From positions 2,871,001-2,935,000 of the forward strand of contig NZ_CP045298.1 in the NCBI RefSeq assembly GCF_009363115.1: 64,000 nt of DNA. Reading direction: 5' to 3'. Both the position numbers and the translations under genes were made by a program. This DNA comes from Paenibacillus brasilensis (lineage in GTDB: Bacteria > Bacillota > Bacilli > Paenibacillales > Paenibacillaceae). A model generated the notes under the pieces. The model saw only the letters and a program-made list of their open reading frames with translations, was not told where the DNA came from and searched no databases. Numbering within the stretch: the first letter of the stretch is position 1; every line of letters begins with the position of its first letter. Positions 28,058-36,260 of this stretch are shown here, in pieces.

Positions 28058-28408
28058 ATGAAGTTAGGGGGAAAAATTAAATATATTCGTAAAGGTAATC
28101 AAATGTATCAAAAGGAATTCGCTTACAGTATTGCCGTTTCACAAGGCACGCTAAGCGATATTGAGCGTGGAAATGGTTATTCCTCTTGTGAGACCATTAT
28201 TGCCCTTAAAATGGCCTTTAAATGCGATTTGAATTGGCTAATAGATGAAGAGTCGGATGTTGAATCAAATAATAAATTGTTTGGCGTAAATGTCTCTGTG
28301 CAAGAGAATGCATTAATTCAATTACTGCGAACTTTACCCGACATTGAAAAAGATGAATTTCTTCAAATAGCTAAAATAAAAGCGGAAAAGAATAGCAATT
28401 TGGCATGA
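28058..28408 (+). CDS. XRE-family HTH regulator (passenger inside the split IS3)
   Basis: The 116-residue protein has an N-terminal lambda-repressor-like HTH (KIKYIRKGNQMYQKEFAYSIAVSQGTLSDIERGNGYSS). A short helical C-terminal part ends PDIEKDEFLQIAKIKAEKN, the type seen in phage or plasmid repressors. AGGAGGGC precedes the ATG. Codon use is more AT-rich than the neighbouring housekeeping genes, which suggests transfer. The 27773-28057 gap holds the IS110 end and no other gene. Confidence 0.8.
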   Translation: MKLGGKIKYIRKGNQMYQKEFAYSIAVSQGTLSDIERGNGYSSCETIIALKMAFKCDLNWLIDEESDVESNNKLFGVNVSVQENALIQLLRTLPDIEKDEFLQIAKIKAEKNSNLA

Positions 28409-28470
28409 TGGATACGAGCATTGTTCAGGATTATGAGGTAGAGCCTGAATTTGACTTCTGTAATTTAATC

Positions 28471-28500
28471 TTATACAGTTTGTATGTACAAACTGTATAA
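28471..28500. promoter_or_regulatory. Near-perfect 30-bp palindrome, operator of the isomerase-like gene
   Basis: TTATACAGTTTGTA (28471-28484), central TG, then its exact complement TACAAACTGTATAA (28487-28500). Only the two central bases break symmetry. A TATAAT hexamer at 28496-28501 overlaps the right arm, so a bound repressor would cover the promoter. It lies 24 bp before the gene at 28525. Confidence 0.7.
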
Positions 28501-28524
28501 TTGCGTTTAGGAGGCAAACAAACT

Positions 28525-28782
28525 ATGCGTTTTATCGTTTATTTGAAAATTGACCCTGCTACTCCGAAGGAAGAAATAGCGAAGCTGTTGCCGGCGGAGC
28601 GAGCGCGAGTTGCTGAACTTAAGGAACAAGGAATACTCGAAACGTTATATTTGTCCCACACGATGATGGATATTTGGGGTATTTTTGCCGGTGACAGCCT
28701 GGAGGTTGTTCAAAGCGCTGTACAATCATTGCCGTTTTACAAATTTATGACGGCTGAGTACACACAACTATTTGAAGGCTAA
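28525..28782 (+). CDS. Muconolactone delta-isomerase-like small protein
   Basis: The 85-residue ferredoxin-like protein has the family pattern MRFIVYLKI...ERARVAELKEQGILETLY...VVQSAVQSLPFYKFMTAEYTQL. Homologues include muconolactone isomerase and many of unknown role linked to quinone or aromatic stress. AGGAGG at 28509-28514 sets the ATG. It is preceded by the palindrome at 28471. The stretch 28783-29020 carries only a 28-codon ORF at 28812-28898 with weak ribosome site, probably the stub of a lost downstream membrane-protein gene. Confidence 0.75.
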   Translation: MRFIVYLKIDPATPKEEIAKLLPAERARVAELKEQGILETLYLSHTMMDIWGIFAGDSLEVVQSAVQSLPFYKFMTAEYTQLFEG

Positions 28783-29020
28783 ATCGATCCTGAACTTTTG
28801 GCGGTGAACATATGAGCAAGCTTCCATTCGGGCTTTCCATCATTTTGGAGCCGGCCTGGATGGTCTTGATGATTGTTTATGTGGAGGTTTCGGTTTGATT
28901 CCACCGTTTACATTAGGGTGGAGTAGATTTGATAAATCCTTCTGTGATGATTTAGTAAAACATGCTGAATTCGTTTCCTTGTTACTTAAAATACTTACTA
29001 ACAGGCGCTGTGAAATACAC

Positions 29021-29461
29021 CTAAAGCGTTAAGCTCACGGTGAATTGTACTATTTCGATCCGTTCTTCGTATGTCGTTTTGCGTCCTTTATTCATAAGAG
29101 GGGCTTCTATCCTTTTCCGAGTTGGTTTCATTTTCACCCCTTTAGTATACTTGGCAATCCAAGTCTCTAACACACTTTTACTCGAAATATGGTATTTTTT
29201 CGCCACCTCTCGTACGGAGTATTCCCCGGAGAGTACGCCTTGAATAGCAGATAGTTTTAGCTCCTTAGAATAAGACTTCCACCCTTTGGATGCTCTTAAT
29301 CCTTCTTCTCCATCTGCTTGATATTTTCTTATCCATTCGGAAACCGTGTTTTTATGGACACCTAATTGTTTCGCCTCATGGTTGGGATTGGATTCATATC
29401 GCAGGCAGCGCCTTACGGCATTTAACTTTAGTTCATATAAAATCGGGCTTCTTTTGAACAT
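29021..29461 (-). pseudogene. IS3-family orfA, N-terminal part only
   Basis: About 146 residues start at ATG 29461 (GGGAG upstream). Two helix-turn-helix units follow: LKLNAVRRCLRYESNPNHEAKQLGVHKNTVSEWIRKYQADG and LKLSAIQGVLSGEYSVREVAKKYHISSKSVLETW. The family sequence stops at TTYEERIEIVQF and the remaining few codons are foreign, so the junction lies near 29045. The missing leucine-zipper end of an orfA is found 2.7 kb away at 26275. Confidence 0.82.
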
Positions 29462-29498
29462 TACAAAAACTCCCATCATGGTAGAGGTAGAAGTTTTT

Positions 29499-29556
29499 GT
29501 TTTTTCTACTGTCTACTATGATGGAGCATATCATTTTCTGGTTGGCCTCTTTTGTT
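29499..29556 (-). repeat. Terminal inverted repeat (orfA side) of the IS3-family element
   Basis: Read on the minus strand it gives AACAAAAGAGGCCAACCAG..., TGCTCC, AGTAGACAG and AAAAAAC, the counterpart of 25155-25213. Confidence 0.75.
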
Positions 29557-29605
29557 CGCCGCTGCTTTTGTTAAACTTAGTGTTTCCCGGTACCTCCAAT
29601 AATCC

Positions 29606-30499
29606 TTAATCCTTGATTTCATTTCTAAATTTCCGGAAATCTTTAGGTGTTCGATCATAATGTTTTTTAAAAGACTGAATAAAGTGATTTACATGATTGA
29701 AACCCACGCTGTGGGCTATTTCAGTTATTGTAGAATCTGTAGAAATTAATAACTCGCTGCTTTTCTTGATACGGTACTTAATTAAGTAGTCGTAAGGTGT
29801 CATATGAATTGTTTTCTTAAAACTACGAGTGCATTCCGAAATACTTAAATGTGCTGCATCAGCAATTTCTTGCAGTGTTATACTGTCTGAGTAGTTTCGA
29901 TGGATAAAGCTGAGCATCAATTGAAGTCTTTCCTGTTGCAGTTTCATGTATTTAGGTGCTTCCTCGGAAGAAAGCGAAATGTTAGAAATTAAGGTGAACC
30001 ATAATTGTACAGTTTTGATAGAGACCTCATATTCCCACCCCCAGTTTTTTTTCATATCAAATTTCTTTTTCATATCCCAAAGCATTTCTAGTACTTGATT
30101 TTCCCATTCAACTTCACCCTTGATTACCAGTGATACTAAGGAAGAGTTTGTATAAGGTAGTACATAATTTTTTTCCATCGCACTATCTGCGTAGAAGGCC
30201 AGCAGCTTCTCAGGGAAATTAAAACTGACATATTGACCGTTATGTGTCAGGTGCGTAGTGACATGAAGGACGCCCTTATTAATTAAAATGGCCTGACCGG
30301 TTTCTAATTCATGATCAACCCCATTAACTTGTATAACTAGTTTTCCTTTAGTAACCAAAGTGATTTGTAGTTCTTCGTGCCAATGTAAATCATTAAATCC
30401 TCTACCTTCAGGGATACTTTTATGAACAGTATGGGTGTACATGATGTATGGAAATGAAACATCGGGATATAAAAGGGCCTCGTGCAATTGTTTTTCCAT
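29606..30499 (-). CDS. AraC-family transcriptional regulator with cupin sensor domain
   Basis: The product is 297 residues. The N-terminal cupin domain contains HWHEELQITLVTKGKLVIQVNG and GQAILINKGVLH. The C-terminal double HTH runs SDSITLQEIADAAHLSISECTRSFKKTIHMTPYDYLIKYRI and TITEIAHSVGFNHVNHFIQSFKKHYDRTPKDFRK. It is divergent from the EamA transporter at 30657 across 158 bp, which suggests it controls that exporter. The inducer is unknown. AT-rich codon use sets this gene and the next ones apart from the GC-richer flanks. Confidence 0.9.
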   Translation of the reverse strand: MEKQLHEALLYPDVSFPYIMYTHTVHKSIPEGRGFNDLHWHEELQITLVTKGKLVIQVNGVDHELETGQAILINKGVLHVTTHLTHNGQYVSFNFPEKLLAFYADSAMEKNYVLPYTNSSLVSLVIKGEVEWENQVLEMLWDMKKKFDMKKNWGWEYEVSIKTVQLWFTLISNISLSSEEAPKYMKLQQERLQLMLSFIHRNYSDSITLQEIADAAHLSISECTRSFKKTIHMTPYDYLIKYRIKKSSELLISTDSTITEIAHSVGFNHVNHFIQSFKKHYDRTPKDFRKFRNEIKD

Positions 30500-30656
30500 T
30501 TTTGCGAGGTCCTTTCAGATGACGATATTTCTATATAAATTAGAGATATAGTTGCACAAATAAAATAAAAGCGGTGATATTATTATATCAAATCTTCGGC
30601 TTATCATTACAATCCTGTGCACAGACGATTGGGTAAGACATCTTGGAGGCGTACCT

Positions 30657-31568
30657 GTGAAAATAAATCAATCGTCGTTAACGTTTCATCCGTATATTTT
30701 GCTGTTCATCAGCATACTGTCTGTTTCTATCTCATCCATCATGATAAAATCCTCAGATACTCCAACCGCTGTGGCTGGAATGTACAGATTGTATATATCA
30801 GTAATCATTATGCTTCCTTTTGTACCTTGGAAAACTCTCCGATCCCTTGAGATGAACAAAAAAGATTGGAGTACCGTTTTTTTAGCTGGTCTATTTCTAG
30901 GGTTATACTTCTTATTTTGGATGGGATCTTTGGTATATACCTCAGTTGCGAGTTCCATGGTTATCTTATCATTACAACCTTTATTTGTGATGATTGGTTC
31001 ATACTTTATGTTCAGAGAACGAACCAACATATTAACCATTCTTTGTTTGATAGCTGCTCTTTTCGGTTCAGTCATTATAGCTTGGGGAGACATCGGAGTT
31101 TCGAGGGAAGCATTAATAGGAGATGGATTATCTTTATTAGGAACAATTTTGGTTTCAGCATATATGTTGGCAGGACAGAGAGTAAGTCGCAAAATTGACG
31201 CAAATTTATATAGTGTTATTGTCTTTTTTATTGGTGGGAGCGTCATGCTAGTCTACAGTTTGTTAAATCATATCACATTGATAGAATATGACTCTTCGGA
31301 TTGGACATATTTCTTTTTACTTGCAGTAATCCCAACTATTTTTGGACAATATATTTTTAATCTGTTGTTAAAATCTATAGGCGCAACTACTGTTTCTGTT
31401 GGTATTATTGGAGAGCCTGTTTTAGCTATAATTCTCGCCTATCTATTCTTGGGAGAAACAATCTCTATATTCCAATTCATAGGTGGATTAATGACATTAC
31501 TAGGTATGGGTATGTATTTTTGGTTACAAACCTTAAACTACCCAATTGCTAATTATAATTCAAATTGA
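30657..31568 (+). CDS. EamA/DMT-family transporter
   Basis: The 303-residue protein has ten predicted membrane helices in two EamA repeats (first ending LIAALFGSVIIAWGDIG, second ending FQFIGGLMTLLGMGMYF). Members export amino acids or metabolites. The start is GTG 30657 with TTGGAGG upstream. It is divergent from the AraC regulator and followed closely by csaA, with which it may be co-transcribed. Confidence 0.88.
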   Translation: MKINQSSLTFHPYILLFISILSVSISSIMIKSSDTPTAVAGMYRLYISVIIMLPFVPWKTLRSLEMNKKDWSTVFLAGLFLGLYFLFWMGSLVYTSVASSMVILSLQPLFVMIGSYFMFRERTNILTILCLIAALFGSVIIAWGDIGVSREALIGDGLSLLGTILVSAYMLAGQRVSRKIDANLYSVIVFFIGGSVMLVYSLLNHITLIEYDSSDWTYFFLLAVIPTIFGQYIFNLLLKSIGATTVSVGIIGEPVLAIILAYLFLGETISIFQFIGGLMTLLGMGMYFWLQTLNYPIANYNSN

Positions 31569-31615
31569 TTAGTGTGTAATTTTAGGAAAAGACAAAAGAT
31601 GAGGTGAAGGTTTAA

Positions 31616-31948
31616 ATGGCAACGATTGATGATTTTTTGAACCTGGATATTCGTGTTGGAACAATTATAAAAGCTGAGTTTTTTGCAGAAGCAAAAGTAC
31701 CTGCGATCAAACTTGAGATTGATTTTGGACAAGATATCGGAATAAAAACATCGAGTGCCCAAATCACAAAAAGGTATACGGCTGAAGAAATTATAGGTGA
31801 ACAAATAATAGGTATAGTCAACTTTCCTCCTCGACGTATAGCAGGCTTTAAATCAGAGGTATTAGTCCTTGGAGGAATACCCGAAAAGGGGGATGTAGTT
31901 CTATTAAAGCCTGATTTTAAACTACCTGATGGAACACCGATTGGGTGA
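31616..31948 (+). CDS. csaA: CsaA, secretion chaperone with tRNA-binding fold
   Basis: The 110-residue protein has the same length as B. subtilis CsaA and the same landmarks: IDDFLNLDIRVGTIIKAE, KTSSAQITKRYTAEEIIGEQ, IVNFPPRRIAGFKSEVLVLG, and a final LPDGTPIG. It is an OB-fold dimer that binds preproteins and SecA in the cytoplasm. GAGGTGAAGG precedes the ATG. Confidence 0.94.
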   Translation: MATIDDFLNLDIRVGTIIKAEFFAEAKVPAIKLEIDFGQDIGIKTSSAQITKRYTAEEIIGEQIIGIVNFPPRRIAGFKSEVLVLGGIPEKGDVVLLKPDFKLPDGTPIG

Positions 31949-32043
31949 TAGATTGTTGCTGTGAAGAAAGTATTGATTCGATCTGTAATTAAGTCCGACT
32001 TGTATCCAACCTAGGAGAAGCTATTGAGTATACAATATGGAAG

Positions 32044-32080
32044 AAAACTCGCCTTCATAGGGGCGAGTTTTGCTTTTTTA
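32044..32080 (+). terminator. Terminator after csaA
   Basis: AAAACTCGCC (32044-32053) pairs with GGCGAGTTTT (32062-32071), then GCTTTTTTA. Also usable by the convergent SDR gene. Confidence 0.85.
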
Positions 32081-32099
32081 TATCAATCTCATAAGCGAG

Positions 32100-32861
32100 T
32101 TATTCAATTGAGTTTTTCGTTGCCGAATACATATTTTCTACGTATTCGTCGACTTCATTTCGTGACATGCGTAAGCGTGCCACAGAAGTACCATATCCAA
32201 TTTCCTTTGAACCCTCTTCTAATCCTTTGAAAATCCCATCTGCGAAGGCATCTAATGGTTCTCCATGCGTATGCAACCCTGCTCCGCCTAAATCTGTACT
32301 CACTGCCGGAGGAACAACTTCAATTACCTCTACAGACGTGTCAGAAAGTTGGTGTCTTAGGCTGATTGTAAATGAATGAAGTGCCGCTTTCGTTGCCGAA
32401 TAGATCGGAGCAATCGCAAACGGCGTAAAAGCTAACCCAGAAGTGACGTTAATGATAGTAGCTTCTTCTTTTGTTGCAAAATATGGAGCGAACAGCATGG
32501 AAAGATGGAAAGGTGCTTCAATGTTAGTTGTGATTTCTTTGTTGAAATAATCCCAATTGTTTTTCGCATCCGTTTTTAAAACATTAAAGCGTTGTTGGAT
32601 ACCGGCGTTGTTGACTAACACATTTACTTCTGGATAGTTGGCTGTTACCCAATCCAACAATGCTATACGCTCGGATTCAATATTCAAATCACTTACACGA
32701 GTAATAAGGTCAGGGAATTTTTCTTTCGCCTTTTGAAGTACATGTTCACGTCGTCCAGAAACAATGACTTTATTTCCAACTTTTAGAAAACGTTCTGCAA
32801 AAGCTAATCCTATTCCAGAACCTCCGCCTGTAATTAGTATTGTATTTCCTGAAAGCTTCAT
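32100..32861 (-). CDS. Short-chain dehydrogenase/reductase (DltE-like)
   Basis: The 253-residue SDR has TGGGSGIGLAFAERF (NAD(P) site), VNNAGIQ, and catalytic NVTSGLAF...YSATKAALHSF. It resembles B. subtilis DltE and YqjQ-type reductases; the substrate is not known. It lies 18 bp downstream of a decayed MerR gene and shares its promoter, the common MerR-SDR pairing of bacilli. Confidence 0.9.
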   Translation of the reverse strand: MKLSGNTILITGGGSGIGLAFAERFLKVGNKVIVSGRREHVLQKAKEKFPDLITRVSDLNIESERIALLDWVTANYPEVNVLVNNAGIQQRFNVLKTDAKNNWDYFNKEITTNIEAPFHLSMLFAPYFATKEEATIINVTSGLAFTPFAIAPIYSATKAALHSFTISLRHQLSDTSVEVIEVVPPAVSTDLGGAGLHTHGEPLDAFADGIFKGLEEGSKEIGYGTSVARLRMSRNEVDEYVENMYSATKNSIE

Positions 32862-32879
32862 TGTTTTTCACTCCTCTTA

Positions 32880-33205
32880 TCAGTCTTTGTTACTTTCCTG
32901 AATACGATTGGTATAACGTGTAATTTTAAAGTCAATTCCTTTTAAGGATTCTGTCATCAACGAAATTTCATCTAGTACGGCTTGCTTGTGAAACTTCATC
33001 ATTTCAAGTTGGGGTTGGAGGGTGTTATCCCCTTCTACGATCCAATCAATATATTGCTTAATATTGCTAATTGACATGTGCGTGTTTTTAAACATATAAC
33101 GGTTTCAAGGAGCGCAATTTGGTCTTCTGAAAATAGCCGTCTCCCCGCTCCATCCCGCTCGATTAATGGTAGGAGTCCTCCAAATTGTATCTTACTCTGT
33201 CGACA
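32880..33205 (-). pseudogene. MerR-family regulator, decayed
   Basis: The last 71 codons (33095-32880) read as the coiled-coil end of a MerR protein (SISNIKQYIDWIVEGDNTLQPQLEMMKFHKQAVLDEI). Upstream, in another frame, GLLPLIERDGAGRRLFSEDQIALLETVIC continues the family up to about 33180. A one-base shift near 33092 separates them. Further upstream the recognition helix of the HTH is missing and a deletion joins VDRVRY to the wing. The promoter/operator at 33211-33241 remains, so transcription of the SDR gene may be constitutive or altered. Confidence 0.82.
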
Positions 33206-33210
33206 GGAAT

Positions 33211-33241
33211 ATCATACGATTTAAACCATAGTTTAAGTCAA
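33211..33241 (-). promoter_or_regulatory. MerR-type promoter with 19-bp spacer and operator dyad
   Basis: On the minus strand TTGACT (33241-33236) and TATGAT (33216-33211) are separated by 19 bp, the long spacer typical of MerR-controlled promoters. TTAAAC-TATG-GTTTAA fills the spacer. Confidence 0.7.
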
Positions 33242-33330
33242 GAATAAATAAATTAGTCCGTTAGAAGTAATAAGCTCACTTGTGAAGGAGACAGAGAAGT
33301 TCTATCCAAAGGAACCGCTCCATATTCTGA

Positions 33331-33387
33331 AAGCGGCAGACTAGGCTTGGTTTTCACGTCCTAGTCTGCCGCTTTTACTTTTATTAG
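33331..33387. terminator. Strong 16-bp hairpin downstream of the UvrD-like gene
   Basis: AAAGCGGCAGACTAGG (33331-33346) pairs perfectly with 33361-33376, followed on the + strand by TTACTTTTATT. It ends the helicase transcript and insulates the MerR/SDR unit. The rest of 33242-33521 shows no gene. Confidence 0.8.
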
Positions 33388-33521
33388 GTCTGTCTTTCGA
33401 AGGCTGCCGAGAACATGAACGACAGTGCTTATTTTGATTCATTATAGCTCTCCACAAGTCGGACTGATATCACGAGTGCAGTGGAAGCACAGCCCCCATA
33501 CCGGCTATTCGCGCCCCGCCC

Positions 33522-35951
33522 TTATTTGGCCGGGATACTGCGTGTCCCCTCCGTCATCGGGGAGGAGCAGAGCGGGCACACCGGTGGCGTGCCTGTGCTG
33601 GCCGCAGCTGTGCGGCGTGCGCTCGTTGTATCGCGCCGCATCCACGCCTTGCAGGCGTCGTCGGTGCATTTCCACACAGGCACGCTGATGCGTGGCTCTG
33701 TACGTGAGCCTGCCACCGACGTGGCCGTTCGCGCCGCAGCATTGCCCGGTCCAGGCTTGCTGCTCACACGGGTTGCTACACCGGATGCGGACGCTCCACC
33801 GCTGACCCGGCTGCCGTACCCGGAAGCATTCTTTGGTTGCCCGAAGCTGCCGCGGCGCGTTTCCGGCTTGGAAGCCTCGGGAGGTGTGACCCCATAGGCT
33901 TCCAGCAGGAAGCGCGACACGGCGGCAGGCTTGCCGTGATTGGAGGCAGGGGAGGTGATATACAGCAGTTCCTTCGCCCGGGTGACGGCCACGTAAGCGA
34001 GGCGGCGCTCTTCCTCCAGAGCTGCGTCGTTATCCACAGCTGCTGTAGGCGCTGCGCCTGCCCGCCGATCTTCCGGCAGCTCGCTGTGCAGCGCCGAGCT
34101 GTGCGGCAGGATGCCCTCGCTTGCGCCGATCCAGTAGACGCAAGGGAACTCCAGTCCCTTGGCGCGGTGGATCGTCATGAGCCGAACGGCATCGCTGTCT
34201 TCCTCTCTGCGCAGTGATTCCATCTGGCGATGACGCTCGGAAAGCTCGTCCGCAAAGCTGACGAATGCCTCCACCGTGTCGAACCGCTTCGCCGCAGTTT
34301 CCAACTCCTCCAGGCTTTCCTGCATCGTTTCCTTATAATGAGTCCACGCGCCTGTATCTCCGCTTTCCAAATATTTATCATAAAAGACACGGCGCATTTC
34401 CTGAATGGCGTAGGCAGGTTTCATTGTAGTGAGACTGCGAATCAGACGGATACGCTCTTTTACTTGTTGGCGTTGAAAATCGCGTAGCCGATCCCAGCGA
34501 CTAAGATGAATCAGCGGATACTTTTTAGCCTGTTGCTTTTCCTCGCGCATAATCCATTCCATCCCTGCTTCGCGGGAGACATACAGCGGTCCAAGGGTGC
34601 TTGGAATAGATTCCATGCGCCGGGGGTTCAGCGACAGCCGCAGGTGGTCCATTAAAGGACGAATCAGGGTTTGGTCATAAAATACAGCCCCTGCTCCATA
34701 TTGAATAAACGGTACATCCCGCATAATTAATTGTTCAAAAATAGATCGGCTTCCGCTGGCTGTCCGGTGCAAAATAGCGATATCCCGATAGCGAAGCTGA
34801 CCCTCCTCCACCTGTCCGAGCAGATGGGTAACAATATGCGCCGCTTCTTCCTCAGGCCCCGATGGGGTAGCAAACTGCGGCGGCAATCCTTCATGTCCGG
34901 CAGCCGACAGGCGCTTGGAGCGTCGATGGACATTTTTGGCGACAATGTTGGAGCCCAGCCCCAAAATTCGCGCGTCGCTCCGATAATTAATATCGAGGGT
35001 GATCACCTTCGCATCCTTATAGACCTTGTCAAACTCCAAAATGGATTCCTGACGCGCCCCATTAAAGGTATAAATCGTCTGGTCATCATCACCGACGACC
35101 ATCAGATTGCGGTGCCTCGCAGCCAATCGCTGCACCATTTCGTATTGCAGGGCATTCGTATCCTGAAACTCATCGACCATGATGTGGGAAAAACGCCGCT
35201 GAAGCGGCTGAAGCACATCCGGGTCACGCAGCAGAACGGAGGCACGCAGCAAAATATCGTCAAAATCCATTTTATTGCGTTCCTGCTTCCACGCTTCATA
35301 AGCGAGCATGGCCCGTTTGGCATCCGCTTCTTCGCGTACGGTTTCGGGCAGTTCGTCCGCGCTGCGGCCCTCCGCTTTCCAGGCAGAGAGAGCAGCCAGC
35401 AGACTTTCCGGCTGGAAAGCCTCGCTGAGTCCAAGCTGACGCAGCATCATTTTCATAACGGTATGCTGGGCCTGCGTTTCACCGAACACCTCATCCTGGA
35501 CGCCATGATGGCGCAGCATCGCCAAAGCGAATGAGTGAAAGGTGCGTGCCTGAACAGCACGTGCAGCAGCAGGGCGCACACCGGGCAGTCCTGCGATGCG
35601 CAGCTTCATTTCGGCAGCCGCCTTGCTGGTGAAGGTTACCAGTAAGATGGACGATGCCGGGATATCCCGCATCGCCATCAGGTAGCCAGCACGGGCAGCC
35701 AGCACTGTGGTTTTACCACAGCCAGCCCCGGCCAGTGTCAGAAGGGGGCCCTTGCCGTGGCGAACAGCCTGAATTTGCGGGCGGTTCAGATGGATGCCCA
35801 CGTCCTCCAAGGCACGAAAATAGGCTGAGTCCTGGTCGGTGTCGGGTACCAGTGTCGTACTGGTATCTATGGAAGCAGGGCGAGCTTGCGGGCTCGGTGT
35901 TGAATAAGAAACCCCGATAGGTCGAGGATAAAAAGCAGGATTTGGGTCCAT
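33522..35951 (-). CDS. UvrD/PcrA-type ATP-dependent DNA helicase
   Basis: This SF1A helicase has about 809 residues. Walker A is LAGAGCGKTTVLA (near 74-81), motif II VDEFQDTNALQYE, motif III GDDDQTIYTFNGARQ, and motif V LMTIHRAKGLEFPCVYW. YVAVTRAKELLYIT follows as motif VI. The frame is open from 35993; GAAAGGGG suggests ATG 35951. After a Gly/Ala/Ser/Thr-rich linker the C-terminus carries a CX4C...CX2C cluster (WKCTDDAC and VCPLC), a probable zinc ribbon. GC is higher than in the flanks. It should unwind DNA in repair or recombination. The chromosomal pcrA is expected elsewhere, so this is probably a paralogue. Confidence 0.92.
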   Translation of the reverse strand: MDPNPAFYPRPIGVSYSTPSPQARPASIDTSTTLVPDTDQDSAYFRALEDVGIHLNRPQIQAVRHGKGPLLTLAGAGCGKTTVLAARAGYLMAMRDIPASSILLVTFTSKAAAEMKLRIAGLPGVRPAAARAVQARTFHSFALAMLRHHGVQDEVFGETQAQHTVMKMMLRQLGLSEAFQPESLLAALSAWKAEGRSADELPETVREEADAKRAMLAYEAWKQERNKMDFDDILLRASVLLRDPDVLQPLQRRFSHIMVDEFQDTNALQYEMVQRLAARHRNLMVVGDDDQTIYTFNGARQESILEFDKVYKDAKVITLDINYRSDARILGLGSNIVAKNVHRRSKRLSAAGHEGLPPQFATPSGPEEEAAHIVTHLLGQVEEGQLRYRDIAILHRTASGSRSIFEQLIMRDVPFIQYGAGAVFYDQTLIRPLMDHLRLSLNPRRMESIPSTLGPLYVSREAGMEWIMREEKQQAKKYPLIHLSRWDRLRDFQRQQVKERIRLIRSLTTMKPAYAIQEMRRVFYDKYLESGDTGAWTHYKETMQESLEELETAAKRFDTVEAFVSFADELSERHRQMESLRREEDSDAVRLMTIHRAKGLEFPCVYWIGASEGILPHSSALHSELPEDRRAGAAPTAAVDNDAALEEERRLAYVAVTRAKELLYITSPASNHGKPAAVSRFLLEAYGVTPPEASKPETRRGSFGQPKNASGYGSRVSGGASASGVATRVSSKPGPGNAAARTATSVAGSRTEPRISVPVWKCTDDACKAWMRRDTTSARRTAAASTGTPPVCPLCSSPMTEGTRSIPAK

Positions 35952-36260
35952 GATCCTGAAACCCCTTTCGATCATAAAATCTTCCATTTTCACAAATGGG
36001 GGTAGTTTTTGGTATGATAGAGTTCTAGTAGCTTTCGCTGACCAATAAGAATAAAGCGATGGGCTGCAATAATGCTGAAATTCATGCGGATCTTACAGAG
36101 TGTCAGCGCGTCATAGGATTGTCGCTGATGCGTGTAGCCTGCAAATAGGCGATATAACCGCATTCCATTATACAGGAGTTCGAGGTTTGCCAACAGAAAA
36201 AAACTTTGGGATATGCGGACGGTATGGGGAAAACCGGCTGGATATGGGGAGGAAATAACG

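Larger units (their letters stand above)
25155..29556 (-). mobile_element. Split IS3-family (IS150-like) element containing an IS110 element and passenger genes
   Basis: Matching ends face inward. The + strand from 25155 and the - strand from 29556 share AACAAAAGAGG, CCAG, TGCTCC, AGTAGACAG and AAAAAAC in the same order. Between them, in minus orientation, lie the first part of orfA (29021-29461), then 2.7 kb of foreign DNA, then the end of orfA and orfB (26275-25274). The middle of orfA is absent. Either one IS3 copy received insertions with loss of its middle, or two copies in the same orientation lost their inner halves. No clear target duplication was found. Confidence 0.75.

Noticed and set aside
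28812..28898. 28-codon frame after the isomerase-like gene
   Set aside because: The hydrophobic peptide looks like the first helix of a lost membrane protein; weak ribosome site and too short to call.
33481..33897. 138-codon plus-strand frame inside the helicase gene
   Set aside because: It overlaps the GC-rich linker and zinc ribbon of the UvrD-like gene in antisense; composition is low complexity.
35990..36193. 67-codon minus-strand frame upstream of the helicase gene
   Set aside because: It has a TTG start without ribosome site and no recognisable family; treated as chance, though a small leader protein cannot be fully excluded.
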